DNA of 64,000 bases from Mycolicibacterium fluoranthenivorans (GCF_011758805.1 NZ_JAANOW010000001.1:3224001-3288000), one strand, 5' to 3'. Counted from the stretch's first letter, positions 30,251 to 38,723 are shown. Numbers and translations: made by a program. The notes: generated from the sequence alone by a model not told the origin.

Positions 30251-30687
30251 GCGAGGTGCGATCCGGGGCGCACGATCATCAGGACGACGACCACCGTCCA
30301 CAGCAGATTGAAGATACCGGCCAGCATGCCGAGTTGGCGCAGGGCGACGCCGTCGACGGGGGAGTCCAGCGCTTCTCGTTGGCGCGGTGCAATCTGCACA
30401 GCCAGCAGTCCACCCGCGATGACCGTCAGCACCATCGCGACGATGATCCATACTTCGGTGGCGCGACCTTGCACGACGGCGAGGATGAATCCGAGGATCG
30501 GCACCGCGAGAGCCAGTGCGCCATAGACGCGGGTGATGCGGTAGAGCGCCCCGGCCACCTCGAGACTGCCGCGCTCGGGGTCGCCAACGACGGCTGCGTA
30601 GCGGGGAAACAAGCTGGTGGACACGGCGATCGGGCCCACGAACAAGATACCCGCCACGACGTGCGCGGACAGCAAGACGGATTCCAT
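30247..30687 (-). CDS. DUF2269-like four-helix membrane protein
   Basis: A 146-aa integral membrane protein with four hydrophobic helices: residues about 3-25, 48-70, 78-100 and 120-140. The short His/Gly-containing first helix (SAHVVAGILFVGPIAVSTS) matches the DUF2269 type. No catalytic residues are known for the family. Its start codon lies inside a 31-base perfect palindrome that also covers the marR stop, so the pair is probably autoregulated. It overlaps the rhodanese gene. Confidence 0.8.
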   Translation of the reverse strand: MESVLLSAHVVAGILFVGPIAVSTSLFPRYAAVVGDPERGSLEVAGALYRITRVYGALALAVPILGFILAVVQGRATEVWIIVAMVLTVIAGGLLAVQIAPRQREALDSPVDGVALRQLGMLAGIFNLLWTVVVVLMIVRPGSHLA

Positions 30688-30714
30688 AACCTTCAGCTTA
30701 GCTGAAGGTTATGG
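30684..30714. promoter_or_regulatory. 31-base perfect palindrome at the marR / DUF2269 junction
   Basis: CCATAACCTTCAGC (30684-30697), TTA, then the exact complement (30701-30714). It covers the marR stop codon and the DUF2269 start codon. It is probably a MarR operator that controls an internal promoter for DUF2269-rhodanese. A long hairpin in mRNA could also cover the start codon. Confidence 0.7.
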
Positions 30715-31128
30715 AGACGGTGGGAACAGTCCCGCCACGTACGCCCGCAACGCGTCGGTCAGCCCGGGGTGCTGCGTGGCGAAGTCCGTGTCGAGCCGGG
30801 CCACCACCTCGGCGGCCCGGGCCAACAGTGCGTCACCCGCTGCGGTCGTGTGCAGCGTCGAGGCGGCACCCGCATGCGCCGTGCCGTCGTCGACCAACCC
30901 CGCTTCGACGAAGGCTGCGACCGCGGTATGTGCGCTCTGCACGGTAATCCGTGAGCGCCGGGCGAGCTCGCTGAACGAGATGCCCGGCATCCCCCGGATG
31001 TGGCCCAGGAGTCCGTACTTGCGGGTGGTGAGTCCGAGCGGCTTCAGTGCTTCGGTCAGTGCGGCCTCCCAGACCCTGCTGACGGTGAGGAGACCGATCG
31101 TCGGGCTGAAGGGAGGCGGGTCTGCCAT
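30709..31128 (-). CDS. MarR-family transcriptional regulator
   Basis: A 139-aa winged-helix regulator. The DNA-binding part is GISFSELARRSRITVQSAHT followed by a short wing, with helical dimerisation segments on both sides. It has no cysteine, so it cannot sense oxidants by thiol chemistry and probably binds a small ligand. It precedes DUF2269 and rhodanese genes on the same strand. The palindrome at its 3' end is the likely operator; none was found directly upstream of its own start. Confidence 0.88.
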   Translation of the reverse strand: MADPPPFSPTIGLLTVSRVWEAALTEALKPLGLTTRKYGLLGHIRGMPGISFSELARRSRITVQSAHTAVAAFVEAGLVDDGTAHAGAASTLHTTAAGDALLARAAEVVARLDTDFATQHPGLTDALRAYVAGLFPPSP

Positions 31129-31138
31129 GGGGGCAGGT

Positions 31139-31192
31139 TACCGGGGCGAGCGAAGCGACGGGAGAGGCTACCGGGGCGAGCGAAGCGACGGG
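31139..31192. repeat. Two 24-base direct repeats
   Basis: TACCGGGGCGAGCGAAGCGA plus CGGG occurs at 31139-31162 and again at 31169-31192, a 30-base period. The second copy contains the stop and last codons of the neighbouring membrane gene. Short GCGAGCGAAGCGAC-type repeats are common between mycobacterial genes; a local duplication is the simplest origin. Confidence 0.7.
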
Positions 31193-31566
31193 GAAAGACC
31201 GCGCACCGGCCGCCTCAGCGTCATGAAACCGAGTGCCATCACCACGACTTCCGCAACAACGCTGACCACCGCATACGGCTGGGGCTCCCAGCCGTGTTCG
31301 GCGAAGCCGAAGAAGCCGATGGTCCGGGACAGCACGAATGCCACGAGCGCTCCCGCCGACACCATCGCCGCCACGACCCGCGTCCAGGCCGGCCCGCCTG
31401 CCAGGATGAGGATCGCCAGGGCGCCGAGAACCGCGGTCAACACCAGGAAGCCGGGACCGACGACGGGTATGAACCGGTAGCCGTGCAGGTACAGCCGGGC
31501 ATGCGCGATCGCACTGGCGGCCATGGCCGCCACCAGACCGAGATCGATGAGCCGGGGTCCCTTCAC
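31168..31566 (-). CDS. Hypothetical four-helix membrane protein
   Basis: A 132-aa membrane protein with about four hydrophobic helices: LIDLGLVAAMAASAIAHARL, the VVGPGFLVLTAVLG region, the VVAAMVSAGALVAFVL region and the VVSVVAEVVVMALGFM region. The GTG start overlaps the metallophosphatase stop by 4 bases (GTGA), so it is translated with the metallophosphatase and cupredoxin genes. The C-terminal Arg-rich tail is encoded by the 24-base repeat. No function recognised; the linkage suggests an envelope or redox role. Confidence 0.72.
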   Translation of the reverse strand: MKGPRLIDLGLVAAMAASAIAHARLYLHGYRFIPVVGPGFLVLTAVLGALAILILAGGPAWTRVVAAMVSAGALVAFVLSRTIGFFGFAEHGWEPQPYAVVSVVAEVVVMALGFMTLRRPVRGLSPSLRSPR

Positions 31567-32492
31567 AGCAGCTTCTCCTCTTTGAGTGCCAGCGCCCGGT
31601 CGCCCGGGGTGTAGGTGACTTCGCGGATACCCAGCGCATCCTGGAGTCGACCGGCCGGCAGGGTGAGTGGCTTGGGCGCGGGGCCATCGCCGGGGTGGGG
31701 TAGCGGATAGGCGGTGGTGGTACCGCTGTAGAAGGTCACGTTGCCTTCGGTCTTGGAAAACAGCTGGTGCACATGACCGTTCAGGCACGTCACCGAGGCG
31801 AAGCGGCTCATATAGCTCAGCGCTTGCGCGGAATCATCGGTGCCCCAACCCCAGTCGGGGTACATCGCGAACAGCGGGATATGGCTGAACACGATGATCG
31901 GGGTGTCCGAGGACAGCGGCGCAAGGTCTTTCTCGATGAACTCCAGTTGATCGGTCCCGAGATGGCCGAGCTTCTTGAGATTGAGCGTGTTCACCAGACC
32001 CAGCACGTGTACGCCCGCGATGTCGAAGCTGTACCAGCCGTCGCCCCGGCCGCCAGCACCGAACGCGGCCCGGTACTTCTGGCCGGCGTCGTCGACCGAA
32101 TCGTGTTCCCCGGGCACGGTGAAGATGTGCGGGGTGTCGATCCCCGTCATCATCTGCTTCACCTGATCGAACTGCGCCGGTGTGGCCAGATGCGTGAGGT
32201 CTCCGGTGTGGATGACGAAATCGGGGGTGTAGCCCAGGTTGTTGATCTGGGTGATCGCACGGCCAAACGAACCGACGACATCGGGGTTGGCCGTCCCGTT
32301 GAAGCCGAGGTGACTGTCGCTGATCTGCGCGAACCGCAGGCCGGGCCGGGTGGCCTTGGCATCCGCGGGGGCGCCGGCCACGTGGGAGAGCACTTCGCCA
32401 CCGACGACGGCCAGGCCGACGGCCGCACCGAACCAGGCACTGTGCCTCATCAGCTGGCGGCGGGTCATATTGCGTGGATCAACGTCGGTCAC
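31563..32492 (-). CDS. Tat-exported metallophosphoesterase
   Basis: A calcineurin-like metallophosphoesterase of 309 aa. The N-terminus TRRQLMRHSAWFGAAVGLAV is a Tat signal. Metal motifs follow in order: DSH (59-61), GDLTH (97-101), GEHD (128-131) and a late LNGHVH. The usual GNH(D/E) motif here has Glu in place of Asn, a notable change in a metal ligand that may alter metal choice. Part of an operon with the cupredoxin upstream (overlap 4 bases) and a membrane protein downstream. Confidence 0.9.
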   Translation of the reverse strand: MTDVDPRNMTRRQLMRHSAWFGAAVGLAVVGGEVLSHVAGAPADAKATRPGLRFAQISDSHLGFNGTANPDVVGSFGRAITQINNLGYTPDFVIHTGDLTHLATPAQFDQVKQMMTGIDTPHIFTVPGEHDSVDDAGQKYRAAFGAGGRGDGWYSFDIAGVHVLGLVNTLNLKKLGHLGTDQLEFIEKDLAPLSSDTPIIVFSHIPLFAMYPDWGWGTDDSAQALSYMSRFASVTCLNGHVHQLFSKTEGNVTFYSGTTTAYPLPHPGDGPAPKPLTLPAGRLQDALGIREVTYTPGDRALALKEEKLL

Positions 32493-32941
32493 GGTGCCAC
32501 CACCACGGTGCCGTGCATGAACGGGTGGATGCTGCAGATGTAGTCGAACGTGCCGGCGTTGGTGAACGTGAACGTGTAGGTCCCGTTGGCGTCCAGACCG
32601 GGAGAATGAAACGAGTTGTCTTGGGCAACAACGGTATGCGGCTCCTCGTCCTGGTTCGTCCAGACCACCGTCTCACCCGGCATGACCTTCAGGGTGGCGG
32701 GTGTGAACGCGAAATTGGTGATGGTGACCTTGGTGCCGGCCACGGGCGGGGCCGACGTCGCCGTGCCGGCCTGCGGTAGTGGGGCCGCGGCGCTCATGCC
32801 CGGCATGCCGGGCATACCCACCGACGTCCCGCCGTTGGGGGCGAAGTCGACGGTGGGATCTGAGGGCGCCGCCGGGGCGGCACACCCGGCCAGCGTGATC
32901 GCGGTGATCATGACGCCGATATGGCGTCGGGGTGTAAACAT
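32489..32941 (-). CDS. Cupredoxin (plastocyanin/amicyanin-like) lipoprotein
   Basis: A 150-aa blue-copper protein. Lipobox LAGC has Cys at residue 20. A Met/Gly/Pro-rich linker (GMPGMPGMS) precedes a compact cupredoxin fold. Type 1 copper ligands are visible as His102 (EEPHTVV), Cys136, His139 and Met142 (YICSIHPFMHG). It is a surface electron carrier or copper-binding protein. The ATG has a GGAGG 9 bases upstream. It is divergent from an ECF sigma factor and a Rieske membrane protein and so may be an electron partner or target of that system. Confidence 0.92.
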   Translation of the reverse strand: MFTPRRHIGVMITAITLAGCAAPAAPSDPTVDFAPNGGTSVGMPGMPGMSAAAPLPQAGTATSAPPVAGTKVTITNFAFTPATLKVMPGETVVWTNQDEEPHTVVAQDNSFHSPGLDANGTYTFTFTNAGTFDYICSIHPFMHGTVVVAP

Positions 32942-32992
32942 GGGTCGGTACCTCCGGGCTGACGGATTTCCGCGGTGCGGAGCGGTCACCGG

Positions 32993-33043
32993 TAGATAGA
33001 CCACGCGGTTACACCGGGCCCGTGTAACCCGGACCCCTATCTA
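32993..33043. promoter_or_regulatory. Nested palindromes between cupredoxin and ECF sigma genes
   Basis: The inner repeat is GGTTACAC (33007-33014) and GTGTAACC (33022-33029) around the GC-rich centre CGGGCCC. Outer arms TAGATAG (32993-32999) and CTATCTA (33037-33043) enclose it. The site lies midway between the divergent starts and could bind a repressor for both, or contain the sigma-dependent promoters. Confidence 0.55.
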
Positions 33044-33107
33044 TCTATGCGCGGTCTCACCGACCGGGCATGACGGAAGGTGGAAGCGATGCGGGTGGAG
33101 ACCCTCG

Positions 33108-33647
33108 GTGACGCGACCTGAGCGTGGGCGGCAGCAACCGAACCTGCGGCTGGTATCCGAGTCGTGCTACCCGAATTGGGAAGCCCTCTACGAAGACAAT
33201 GCCACGTGGGTCTACCGCACCATCTTCGCCAAGGTGGGCAACCAGGCCGACGCCGAGGACCTCACCTCGGAGGTGTTTCTGGCTGTCATGCGACCGCTGC
33301 GGCTGACGGCCAGCATCGCCGAGGTGCGCGCATACCTGCGCACCACCGCCCGGACCGTCCTGGCCGCGCACTGGCGAGCCACCTTGGGCCGGGAGATCAC
33401 CTCCATCGAAGACGTGGCAGCGCCGCCGGAGAGCGAAGCGGCGATCAGCACGGCCCCGCAACGGGTGGCCGCGGTGCTCGAGGCGCTGCCGGACACGTAC
33501 CGGAAGGTCCTGGAGTTGCGATTCCTGCACGGCCGCGCCGTGCGAGAGGTGGCCACCGAGATGGGGATCAGCCTGGCCAATGCCAAGGTGTTGCAACACC
33601 GCGCGCTGCGGTTGGCGGCTCAACTCAACGAGGGAGGGGCCCGATGA
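33108..33647 (+). CDS. ECF-type RNA polymerase sigma factor
   Basis: A 179-aa group IV sigma factor. Region 2 is recognisable around DAEDLTSEVFLAVMRPLR (residues 45-63). Region 4 spans about 120-172, with LPDTYRKVLELRFLHGRAVR and EVATEMGISLANAKVLQHRA forming the -35-binding helix-turn-helix. The GTG start at 33108 follows a GGAG. The stop overlaps the ATG of a Rieske-domain membrane protein (ATGA), the position normally taken by a cognate anti-sigma factor. Confidence 0.92.
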   Translation: MTRPERGRQQPNLRLVSESCYPNWEALYEDNATWVYRTIFAKVGNQADAEDLTSEVFLAVMRPLRLTASIAEVRAYLRTTARTVLAAHWRATLGREITSIEDVAAPPESEAAISTAPQRVAAVLEALPDTYRKVLELRFLHGRAVREVATEMGISLANAKVLQHRALRLAAQLNEGGAR

Positions 33648-34348
33648 ACCGGCGAGGTACCCGCAAGTACATCGACGATCTACTCGCCGGACGTCGTCCG
33701 AGACCGTTCAACCCCGACGATTTCGAAGCCGACCAGATCCGCACCGCGATCGAATTGAGCGCCGGCCGGCCGGGCGCAGACGCCCCACGCCCGGAGTTCC
33801 TCGACGGTCTGAAGGCGAAGTTGGCAGCCGAGATGTCGGGATCCGTGCCGGTCGCGGGAACCAACGCCGCGAAAGCTCACGCAGCGACCCGTCGGCAAGT
33901 CATCGTCGGCACCACCGCTGCGGCGACGGCCGCGGTCGCCGCGGTGTCGGTGGACCGGTTGCTGCTCCAGCCCGACGCGCCGCCCAACCCCGATGGGGGC
34001 GAGGTGGTTCCCACCGACGGGCAGTGGCGGCAGGTCGCGGCGAGTGCCGACGTCGCCGACGGTGCCGTGTACCCGTTCGACCTGGGCTCGGTCAGTGGAT
34101 TCGTGCGGCGGACACAAGGCCGGGTGGAAGCCGTGTCCGGGGTGTGCACGCATCAGGGTTGCAAACTGTGGTTCGACCGGCCCGCCGATCAGTTGCGCTG
34201 CCCATGCCATCTGACCTCGTTCTCGCCGGCCGGGCAGGTGCTCATCCATGCCTTGCCGACGGCACCGAAGCCTCTCCCGCACTTCGATGTTCGCGAGCGG
34301 GACGGGGTCATCGAGGTGTTGGCGCCTCCGCCGAGCGGACCGGTATAG
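33644..34348 (+). CDS. Membrane Rieske [2Fe-2S] protein, candidate redox-sensing anti-sigma factor
   Basis: A 234-aa protein in three parts. Residues 1-80 are charged and cytoplasmic (NRRGTRKYIDDLLAGRR then FEADQIRTAIELSAG). At 83-105, TRRQVIVG followed by an Ala/Val run resembles a Tat signal-anchor. Residues 125-230 are a Rieske domain with Cys168/His170 (CTHQGC) and Cys186/His189 (CPCHLTSF) as cluster ligands; Cys173 and Cys188 could form the disulfide of bc1-type Rieske proteins. The ATG overlaps the sigma stop. Predicted topology puts the N-terminus beside the sigma factor and the cluster outside. Anti-sigma function is inferred. Confidence 0.87.
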   Translation: MNRRGTRKYIDDLLAGRRPRPFNPDDFEADQIRTAIELSAGRPGADAPRPEFLDGLKAKLAAEMSGSVPVAGTNAAKAHAATRRQVIVGTTAAATAAVAAVSVDRLLLQPDAPPNPDGGEVVPTDGQWRQVAASADVADGAVYPFDLGSVSGFVRRTQGRVEAVSGVCTHQGCKLWFDRPADQLRCPCHLTSFSPAGQVLIHALPTAPKPLPHFDVRERDGVIEVLAPPPSGPV

Positions 34349-34357
34349 ACCGGCGGC

Positions 34358-35992
34358 TCAGCTCACGAGGCTCAACGCATGAGCACGCCGCAACTTGCCC
34401 GACGGAGTCTTCGGGATCGTGCCGGGCTCGAGCACCACCACGTTGCGCGGCCGGACATCCACCTCTGCGACCACCTCGTGCGCCACCAGACGCTCGATAC
34501 GGCGTACGTCGTCCGGCTGGTCATGTTTCGTGGATTCCACTGCGACCGCGAATGTCTCACGGGACAGCCCGGCGTCGAGGCGCACGGCAACCGAACATCC
34601 CGGCCGAACCCCCGGCACCCGACAGGCGGCACGTTCGATATCGGTGGGGTAGATGTTGCGCCCGGCCATGATGATGACGTCCTTGAGCCGGCCGCACACC
34701 ACGACGTCGCCGCACTCGGTGAGGTAACCCAGATCGCCGGTGTCGTACCAGCCCCGGGCGTCCTGTGCCGCCAGGAAACCCGCTTCGGTGAGGTAACCCT
34801 TGGTCACCGGCCCGCCGCGCACCTCGATGACCCCGACTCCGCGAGGCCCGAGCACACCGCCGTCCTCATCGACGACGCGCAGTTCCAGGCCACTCAGCGG
34901 CCGGCCCAGGTTGACCAGTCGTCGGGTGCGCCCGTGTGTGGCGGGAACTGCTCGGTGCAGCAGGGTCAACAGATCCGCGTCGACCTCATCGACGAGCATG
35001 CCGCCACCGCACGGCGAGAATGACACCGCCACCGTTGTCTCGGCCATTCCGTAGGCGGGAATGATCGCCTCCGGCCGCAATCCGAACGGAGCCCCCGCAT
35101 CGCAGAGGTCCTCGACGTCGAACGGATCGACCTGTTCGGCACCCGAGAGGGCCCAGCGCAACGAGGACAGGTCGAAATCACCGGGAGTGGCCTGCCCGCG
35201 CAGCCGCTTGGCGAACACCTTGTAGGCGAAGTTCGGGGCCGCCGTCATCGTGCCCTTGTACTTGTCGATGAGCCTGGCCCACAGCAACGTGTCGCGCAGG
35301 AAGTCCACCGGCGTGACCTTGACCAATTCGGCACCGACGTACATCGGCACGGTCAGGTAGCCCGTCATGCCCATGTCGTGGAAACACGGCAGCCAACTGA
35401 CGATGACGTCGGTGTCGAGATCGAACCGGCAGCCGATCATCATCGCCTCGGCATTGGCGACGATATTGGCGTGGCTGATCTGAACGGCCTTGGGGGACCC
35501 CGTCGAGCCCGAAGTCAGCTGCATCAGCGCAATATCGTCCTCACCCGTCGCGGTGGGCCCGGTCGGGGCATGCGCCAGCAGCGCCTCGACGGTCAGCACC
35601 GTCAGACCGCGCTCCGCCAGGACCGGCGCGGCCGCCATGAACGGATCGGAGACGATGACTGCTTTCGCCGAGATCATGTCGATCACACCGATGGTCTCCT
35701 CGGCCCAGCGCAGCAGATCGGTGCGCGGCGTGGGCTGGTGCAGCATGGTCAGGCTGGCGCCGCGCATCCACACCGCTTGCGCGGTGGGAGCGATCTCGAC
35801 CGGAGCGCCCGCCAGTACCGCCACGGCGTCGGCGTGCCCGATACCCGCCGCGGCGAGGCCGCCGGCGACCCGACAGGCCCGCTCATGCACGTCGGCCCAG
35901 CTGTGCCGCACGGGTGCGTCCGGTTCCCCGGTCACCATCCCGTGTGGGCTGGTGCGGGCGTTGTGGAACATGGTTTCGGTGAATCGGCTCAC
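34358..35992 (-). CDS. Fatty acyl-AMP ligase / acyl-CoA synthetase (FadD-like)
   Basis: An adenylate-forming enzyme of 544 aa. The P-loop motif [19 protein letters not shown] is near residue 160; [12 protein letters not shown] and [11 protein letters not shown] follow, and the catalytic Lys of the C-terminal domain is in [12 protein letters not shown]. The wording [15 protein letters not shown] matches the fatty acyl-AMP ligase type that feeds polyketide or lipid synthases, although no PKS or acyl carrier protein is adjacent. ATG start. It ends 9 bases from the convergent Rieske gene. Confidence 0.9.
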   Translation of the reverse strand: MSRFTETMFHNARTSPHGMVTGEPDAPVRHSWADVHERACRVAGGLAAAGIGHADAVAVLAGAPVEIAPTAQAVWMRGASLTMLHQPTPRTDLLRWAEETIGVIDMISAKAVIVSDPFMAAAPVLAERGLTVLTVEALLAHAPTGPTATGEDDIALMQLTSGSTGSPKAVQISHANIVANAEAMMIGCRFDLDTDVIVSWLPCFHDMGMTGYLTVPMYVGAELVKVTPVDFLRDTLLWARLIDKYKGTMTAAPNFAYKVFAKRLRGQATPGDFDLSSLRWALSGAEQVDPFDVEDLCDAGAPFGLRPEAIIPAYGMAETTVAVSFSPCGGGMLVDEVDADLLTLLHRAVPATHGRTRRLVNLGRPLSGLELRVVDEDGGVLGPRGVGVIEVRGGPVTKGYLTEAGFLAAQDARGWYDTGDLGYLTECGDVVVCGRLKDVIIMAGRNIYPTDIERAACRVPGVRPGCSVAVRLDAGLSRETFAVAVESTKHDQPDDVRRIERLVAHEVVAEVDVRPRNVVVLEPGTIPKTPSGKLRRAHALSLVS

Positions 35993-36354
35993 GGCAGTCC
36001 TTTTCGGCCCACCGGCAAGGTGCGGTGTGCCTTCATCGGAGGGATCGCCACGCCCGTGTCACCGGGCGTTAATAGATTCAGAGCCGTGGGGCTCGGCCGT
36101 CCTCGAAGCGCTTCTTACTTCGACGAGCGGCGGAAGTGCACCTGCCCTTTTCTGTTCTCTCTCATCTGCCACCCCCGGCCGGAGTGACATGGCGGTGCAC
36201 TTCAGGTGGGTCGACTATAGCGACCCGCCCACGCCGAAGCGCGCCAACGCGCCACACACCGCGACGTTCATGGCATCACCGGCACTGACCGATTCGGTGC
36301 GGCGTGATGTAGTGACCGAGTGACTGCGGATGGTTCTCGTGACGCGGGCAAACC
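35993..36354. other. Gene-free region between the FadD-like and EamA genes
   Basis: About 360 bases with no credible reading frame. It holds a hairpin ACGCCCG/CGGGCGT (36050-36069) in the FadD leader, a distant inverted pair GAAGTGCACC (36133-36142) and GGTGCACTTC (36194-36203), and GGGTCG-ACTATAG-CGACCC just after the latter. Both flanking genes point away from this region, so it should contain two promoters; the inverted pair may mark operators or an RNA leader. Confidence 0.5.
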
Positions 36355-37224
36355 GTGAGTGCACGTGGTTGGCTGCTGTTCGCTGCCATGAGCGTGATCT
36401 GGGGGATTCCCTACCTGCTGATCAAGATTGCACTCGAGGGGCTTTCGGTTCCCGTACTCGTGTTGGCCCGCACCTTGATCGGCGCCGTCGTGCTGCTGCC
36501 ACTGGCGCTGTCGCGGGCCAACATTCGCTGTGTGCTTGCCCATGGGAAACCAGTGCTGGCTTTCGCGTTCTTCGAGATCATCGCCGCGTGGTTGTTGTTG
36601 TCGAATGCCGAACGACACCTCAGCAGCTCCACGACCGGCCTGCTCATCGCGGCGTCGCCGATCATCGCGGCGGTGCTGGACCGGTTCAGTGGTGGCACCC
36701 ACCGCCTCAGCGCCATCCGGTCAACCGGCCTGGCAGTCGGGCTCACCGGTGTGGCGGTGCTGGCAGGCCCCGGTCTTTCCGGCGGGGGTGCCTGGCCGGT
36801 CGCCCAGGTACTGCTGGTGGCCACCTGCTATGCCATTGCCCCGCTCATCGCCGCCCGCTATCTCGCCGATGTCCCAGCGCTTCCACTGACCGCAAGTTGC
36901 CTTGCACTCGCGGCACTGGTGTATGCCGTGCCCGCGGCCCTGTCGTGGCCCACCGAAGTCCCCGGCACGCGTGTGCTGGTGGCCACCGCCCTGCTCGCCG
37001 TGGTGTGCACCGCACTGGCCTTCGTCGTGTTCTTCGCGTTGATTCGTGAAGTGGGACCGACCCGCGCAGTGGTGTTCACCTATGTGAATCCCGCTGTGGC
37101 CCTGGCCGCCGGTGTGATCGTCCTTGCCGAGCCACTGACGGTGTTCAACGTCGCCGGCCTGGCACTGGTCCTCGTCGGCTCGGTGCTGGCCACCCGTCAG
37201 TCCGCTGCGGAACCGCCACGGTAG
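36355..37224 (+). CDS. EamA-family (DMT) transporter
   Basis: A 289-aa ten-helix drug/metabolite transporter with two EamA repeats. The start is SARGWLLFAAMSVIWGIPYL, and the end of repeat two is GPTRAVVFTYVNPAVALAAGV. Substrate unknown. GTG start. It is only 4 bases from the end of a convergent TetR gene, which might regulate it, but the clear palindromes lie on that gene's other side. It is not closely similar to the EamA gene at the left end. Confidence 0.9.
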   Translation: MSARGWLLFAAMSVIWGIPYLLIKIALEGLSVPVLVLARTLIGAVVLLPLALSRANIRCVLAHGKPVLAFAFFEIIAAWLLLSNAERHLSSSTTGLLIAASPIIAAVLDRFSGGTHRLSAIRSTGLAVGLTGVAVLAGPGLSGGGAWPVAQVLLVATCYAIAPLIAARYLADVPALPLTASCLALAALVYAVPAALSWPTEVPGTRVLVATALLAVVCTALAFVVFFALIREVGPTRAVVFTYVNPAVALAAGVIVLAEPLTVFNVAGLALVLVGSVLATRQSAAEPPR

Positions 37225-37228
37225 CGCG

Positions 37229-37936
37229 TCACGCGAGCCGGCTGGCCAGTCCGCTGAGCAGAATGTCGAGTCCGCGGTTCAGTTCGGCCAGTCCGTCGTA
37301 GGAGGCCCACGCGGGCGCGAGGTCACGGATGTTGGGGAACTCGCCGATCGGCAGCCGGTGCAGCCCGAGCCGCAGGACGTGATCGGTTTCCTCGGGCCGT
37401 TCCACGATCTCCTGCAATTCGGTCAGTACATGGCCGTAGAGGAAGCCGAACAACGCCCGGTAGATGTGCAAAGCGTCGGCTCCGGTGAACCCTGCCGCGG
37501 TCAACAACGCCAGGACCTCTTCGAGGTGACGCAAAATCCCCGGTGGCCGCATCCCCAATGGTGTCGCAAGTGGGCGCGTCACCAGCAGGGGCACCACGTG
37601 GGGATGGCGGTGCGCCAGATCGCGAAAGTCGTGGCCGAGACGGCGAAGTGCCGCAACCCAATCCGATGCCGACGTGTCCAGCGATAGCTGCTCGAAGACC
37701 AGCTCGACGACCCCGTCCAGTACGGCAGCCTTGTTCGGGACGTGGCGGTAGAGCGCCATCGGGTCGCGCCCGACCGCCTCACCGAGTCGGCGCATCGACA
37801 GCGCGTCGACACCTTCCCGGTCGATGATCTCCAGGGCCTTGGCCAGAACTGCGACGCGGGTGATCGGCCCACCCGCGCCGTCCTCGGACCGGCCCGGACC
37901 GGGCGGACCCATCGGTGTTTGCATCATGGATGACAC
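37229..37936 (-). CDS. TetR-family regulator with TetR-C1-type C-terminal domain
   Basis: A 235-aa repressor. A Gly/Pro-rich N-terminus (GPPGPGRSEDGAGG) precedes the helix-turn-helix (ALSMRRLGEAVGRDPMALYR) near residues 45-64. The C-terminal part (HPHVVPLLVTRPLATPLGMR) is of the tetracycline-repressor class, which often controls exporters. It is divergent from a set of small membrane proteins; the 175-base region between them carries two tandem palindromes. It may act on those genes, on itself, or on the neighbouring EamA gene. Confidence 0.9.
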   Translation of the reverse strand: MSSMMQTPMGPPGPGRSEDGAGGPITRVAVLAKALEIIDREGVDALSMRRLGEAVGRDPMALYRHVPNKAAVLDGVVELVFEQLSLDTSASDWVAALRRLGHDFRDLAHRHPHVVPLLVTRPLATPLGMRPPGILRHLEEVLALLTAAGFTGADALHIYRALFGFLYGHVLTELQEIVERPEETDHVLRLGLHRLPIGEFPNIRDLAPAWASYDGLAELNRGLDILLSGLASRLA

Positions 37937-38030
37937 GCCCCCTCCGATATCTGACTCACAGGCACGCTGGGACCACAGACCTCACGGGTAGATGGGTGCT
38001 GAACAGGGAATATTCGATCAGTACAGCTGA

Positions 38031-38064
38031 GTCTACGTTGTAGACATACGACGTTGACAACGTC
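38031..38064. promoter_or_regulatory. Tandem palindromic operators upstream of the small-protein operon
   Basis: GTCTAC-GTT-GTAGAC (38031-38045) is followed after 4 bases by GACGTTG-A-CAACGTC (38050-38064). Both are exact inverted repeats. They lie between the TetR gene and the small-protein genes and are likely TetR binding sites. Their sequences differ, so two regulators are possible. Confidence 0.65.
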
Positions 38065-38111
38065 TCCCATGAAGCGTTGACTGGACTTCTAGTGCGGATA
38101 GAGGCGTTGCC

Positions 38112-38630
38112 ATGATCGTCATCGTTGGATTGGTCGTTCTGCTCGCCGCGGTGATCGTGGGTTTCACCGGCGTACTGACGAATTCAGGGCCGGACCACCC
38201 CCTACCCGACCACTTCAATGCGCTCGGCTACCACGTCACCGGGTCGACCGGCACGCTCTTCCTGTTCGGGATGATGGTCGGCGCGATCGCCATGTTGGGG
38301 TTGAGCGTGTTGTTGGCCGGCACGCGGCACACCGCGACTCGCGGGCGCGACGCTCGGCACAAACTCGAGACATCCCGTCGTGAGACGGCGTTCTTGAATC
38401 AGGAACGCGACCAACGCCTCGCACATGACCAGAACGACGCGGATGCGGATGCCACCGGACCAATTGTCACCCGGAGGCGACCGACCCTGTTCGGGCGCAG
38501 GCCCGCCGGTCGGCACCAGGGGAGCGCCACCGAGGTCGACGCCTCTGGCAGGACGTCCACCGTGGCCACCGTCGCTCAGTCGCGGGCGACGGACAACGAC
38601 AGGCAAGGAGTCCGCAATGAGGGTCGGTAA
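38112..38630 (+). CDS. Hypothetical two-helix membrane protein with charged tail
   Basis: A 172-aa protein with helices at about residues 1-23 (VIVGLVVLLAAVIVGFTGVL) and 46-68 (TLFLFGMMVGAIAMLGLSVL), followed by about 100 residues of Arg/Asp/Gln-rich, probably disordered or helical sequence. No family recognised. First of a run of five small genes read in the same direction, behind tandem palindromes. Its end overlaps the next small gene by 14 bases. Confidence 0.72.
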   Translation: MIVIVGLVVLLAAVIVGFTGVLTNSGPDHPLPDHFNALGYHVTGSTGTLFLFGMMVGAIAMLGLSVLLAGTRHTATRGRDARHKLETSRRETAFLNQERDQRLAHDQNDADADATGPIVTRRRPTLFGRRPAGRHQGSATEVDASGRTSTVATVAQSRATDNDRQGVRNEGR

Positions 38631-38718
38631 AAGGATCGCCCACAAGGTCGAAGCTGCCACGAGCAACGCGAAGAAGGTCTTCCGCCGCTCTCCGTCTGTT
38701 CACATCGAAACCAGGTAA
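38617..38718 (+). CDS. Small basic protein (33 aa)
   Basis: Starts at ATG 38617 with an AAGGAG ribosome site 7 bases upstream and ends at TAA 38718. The product MRVGKRIAHKVEAATSNAKK followed by VFRRSPSVHIETR is strongly basic and helical, loosely like the start of CsbD-type stress proteins. It overlaps the end of the preceding gene by 14 bases and is followed 5 bases later by another small membrane gene. The good ribosome site and tight spacing support a real gene. Confidence 0.6.
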   Translation: MRVGKRIAHKVEAATSNAKKVFRRSPSVHIETR

Positions 38719-38723
38719 ACACC

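Noticed and set aside
32790..32830. Short tandem repeat near the cupredoxin N-terminus
   Set aside because: It simply encodes the Gly-Met-Pro linker of the lipoprotein and is not an independent repeat element.
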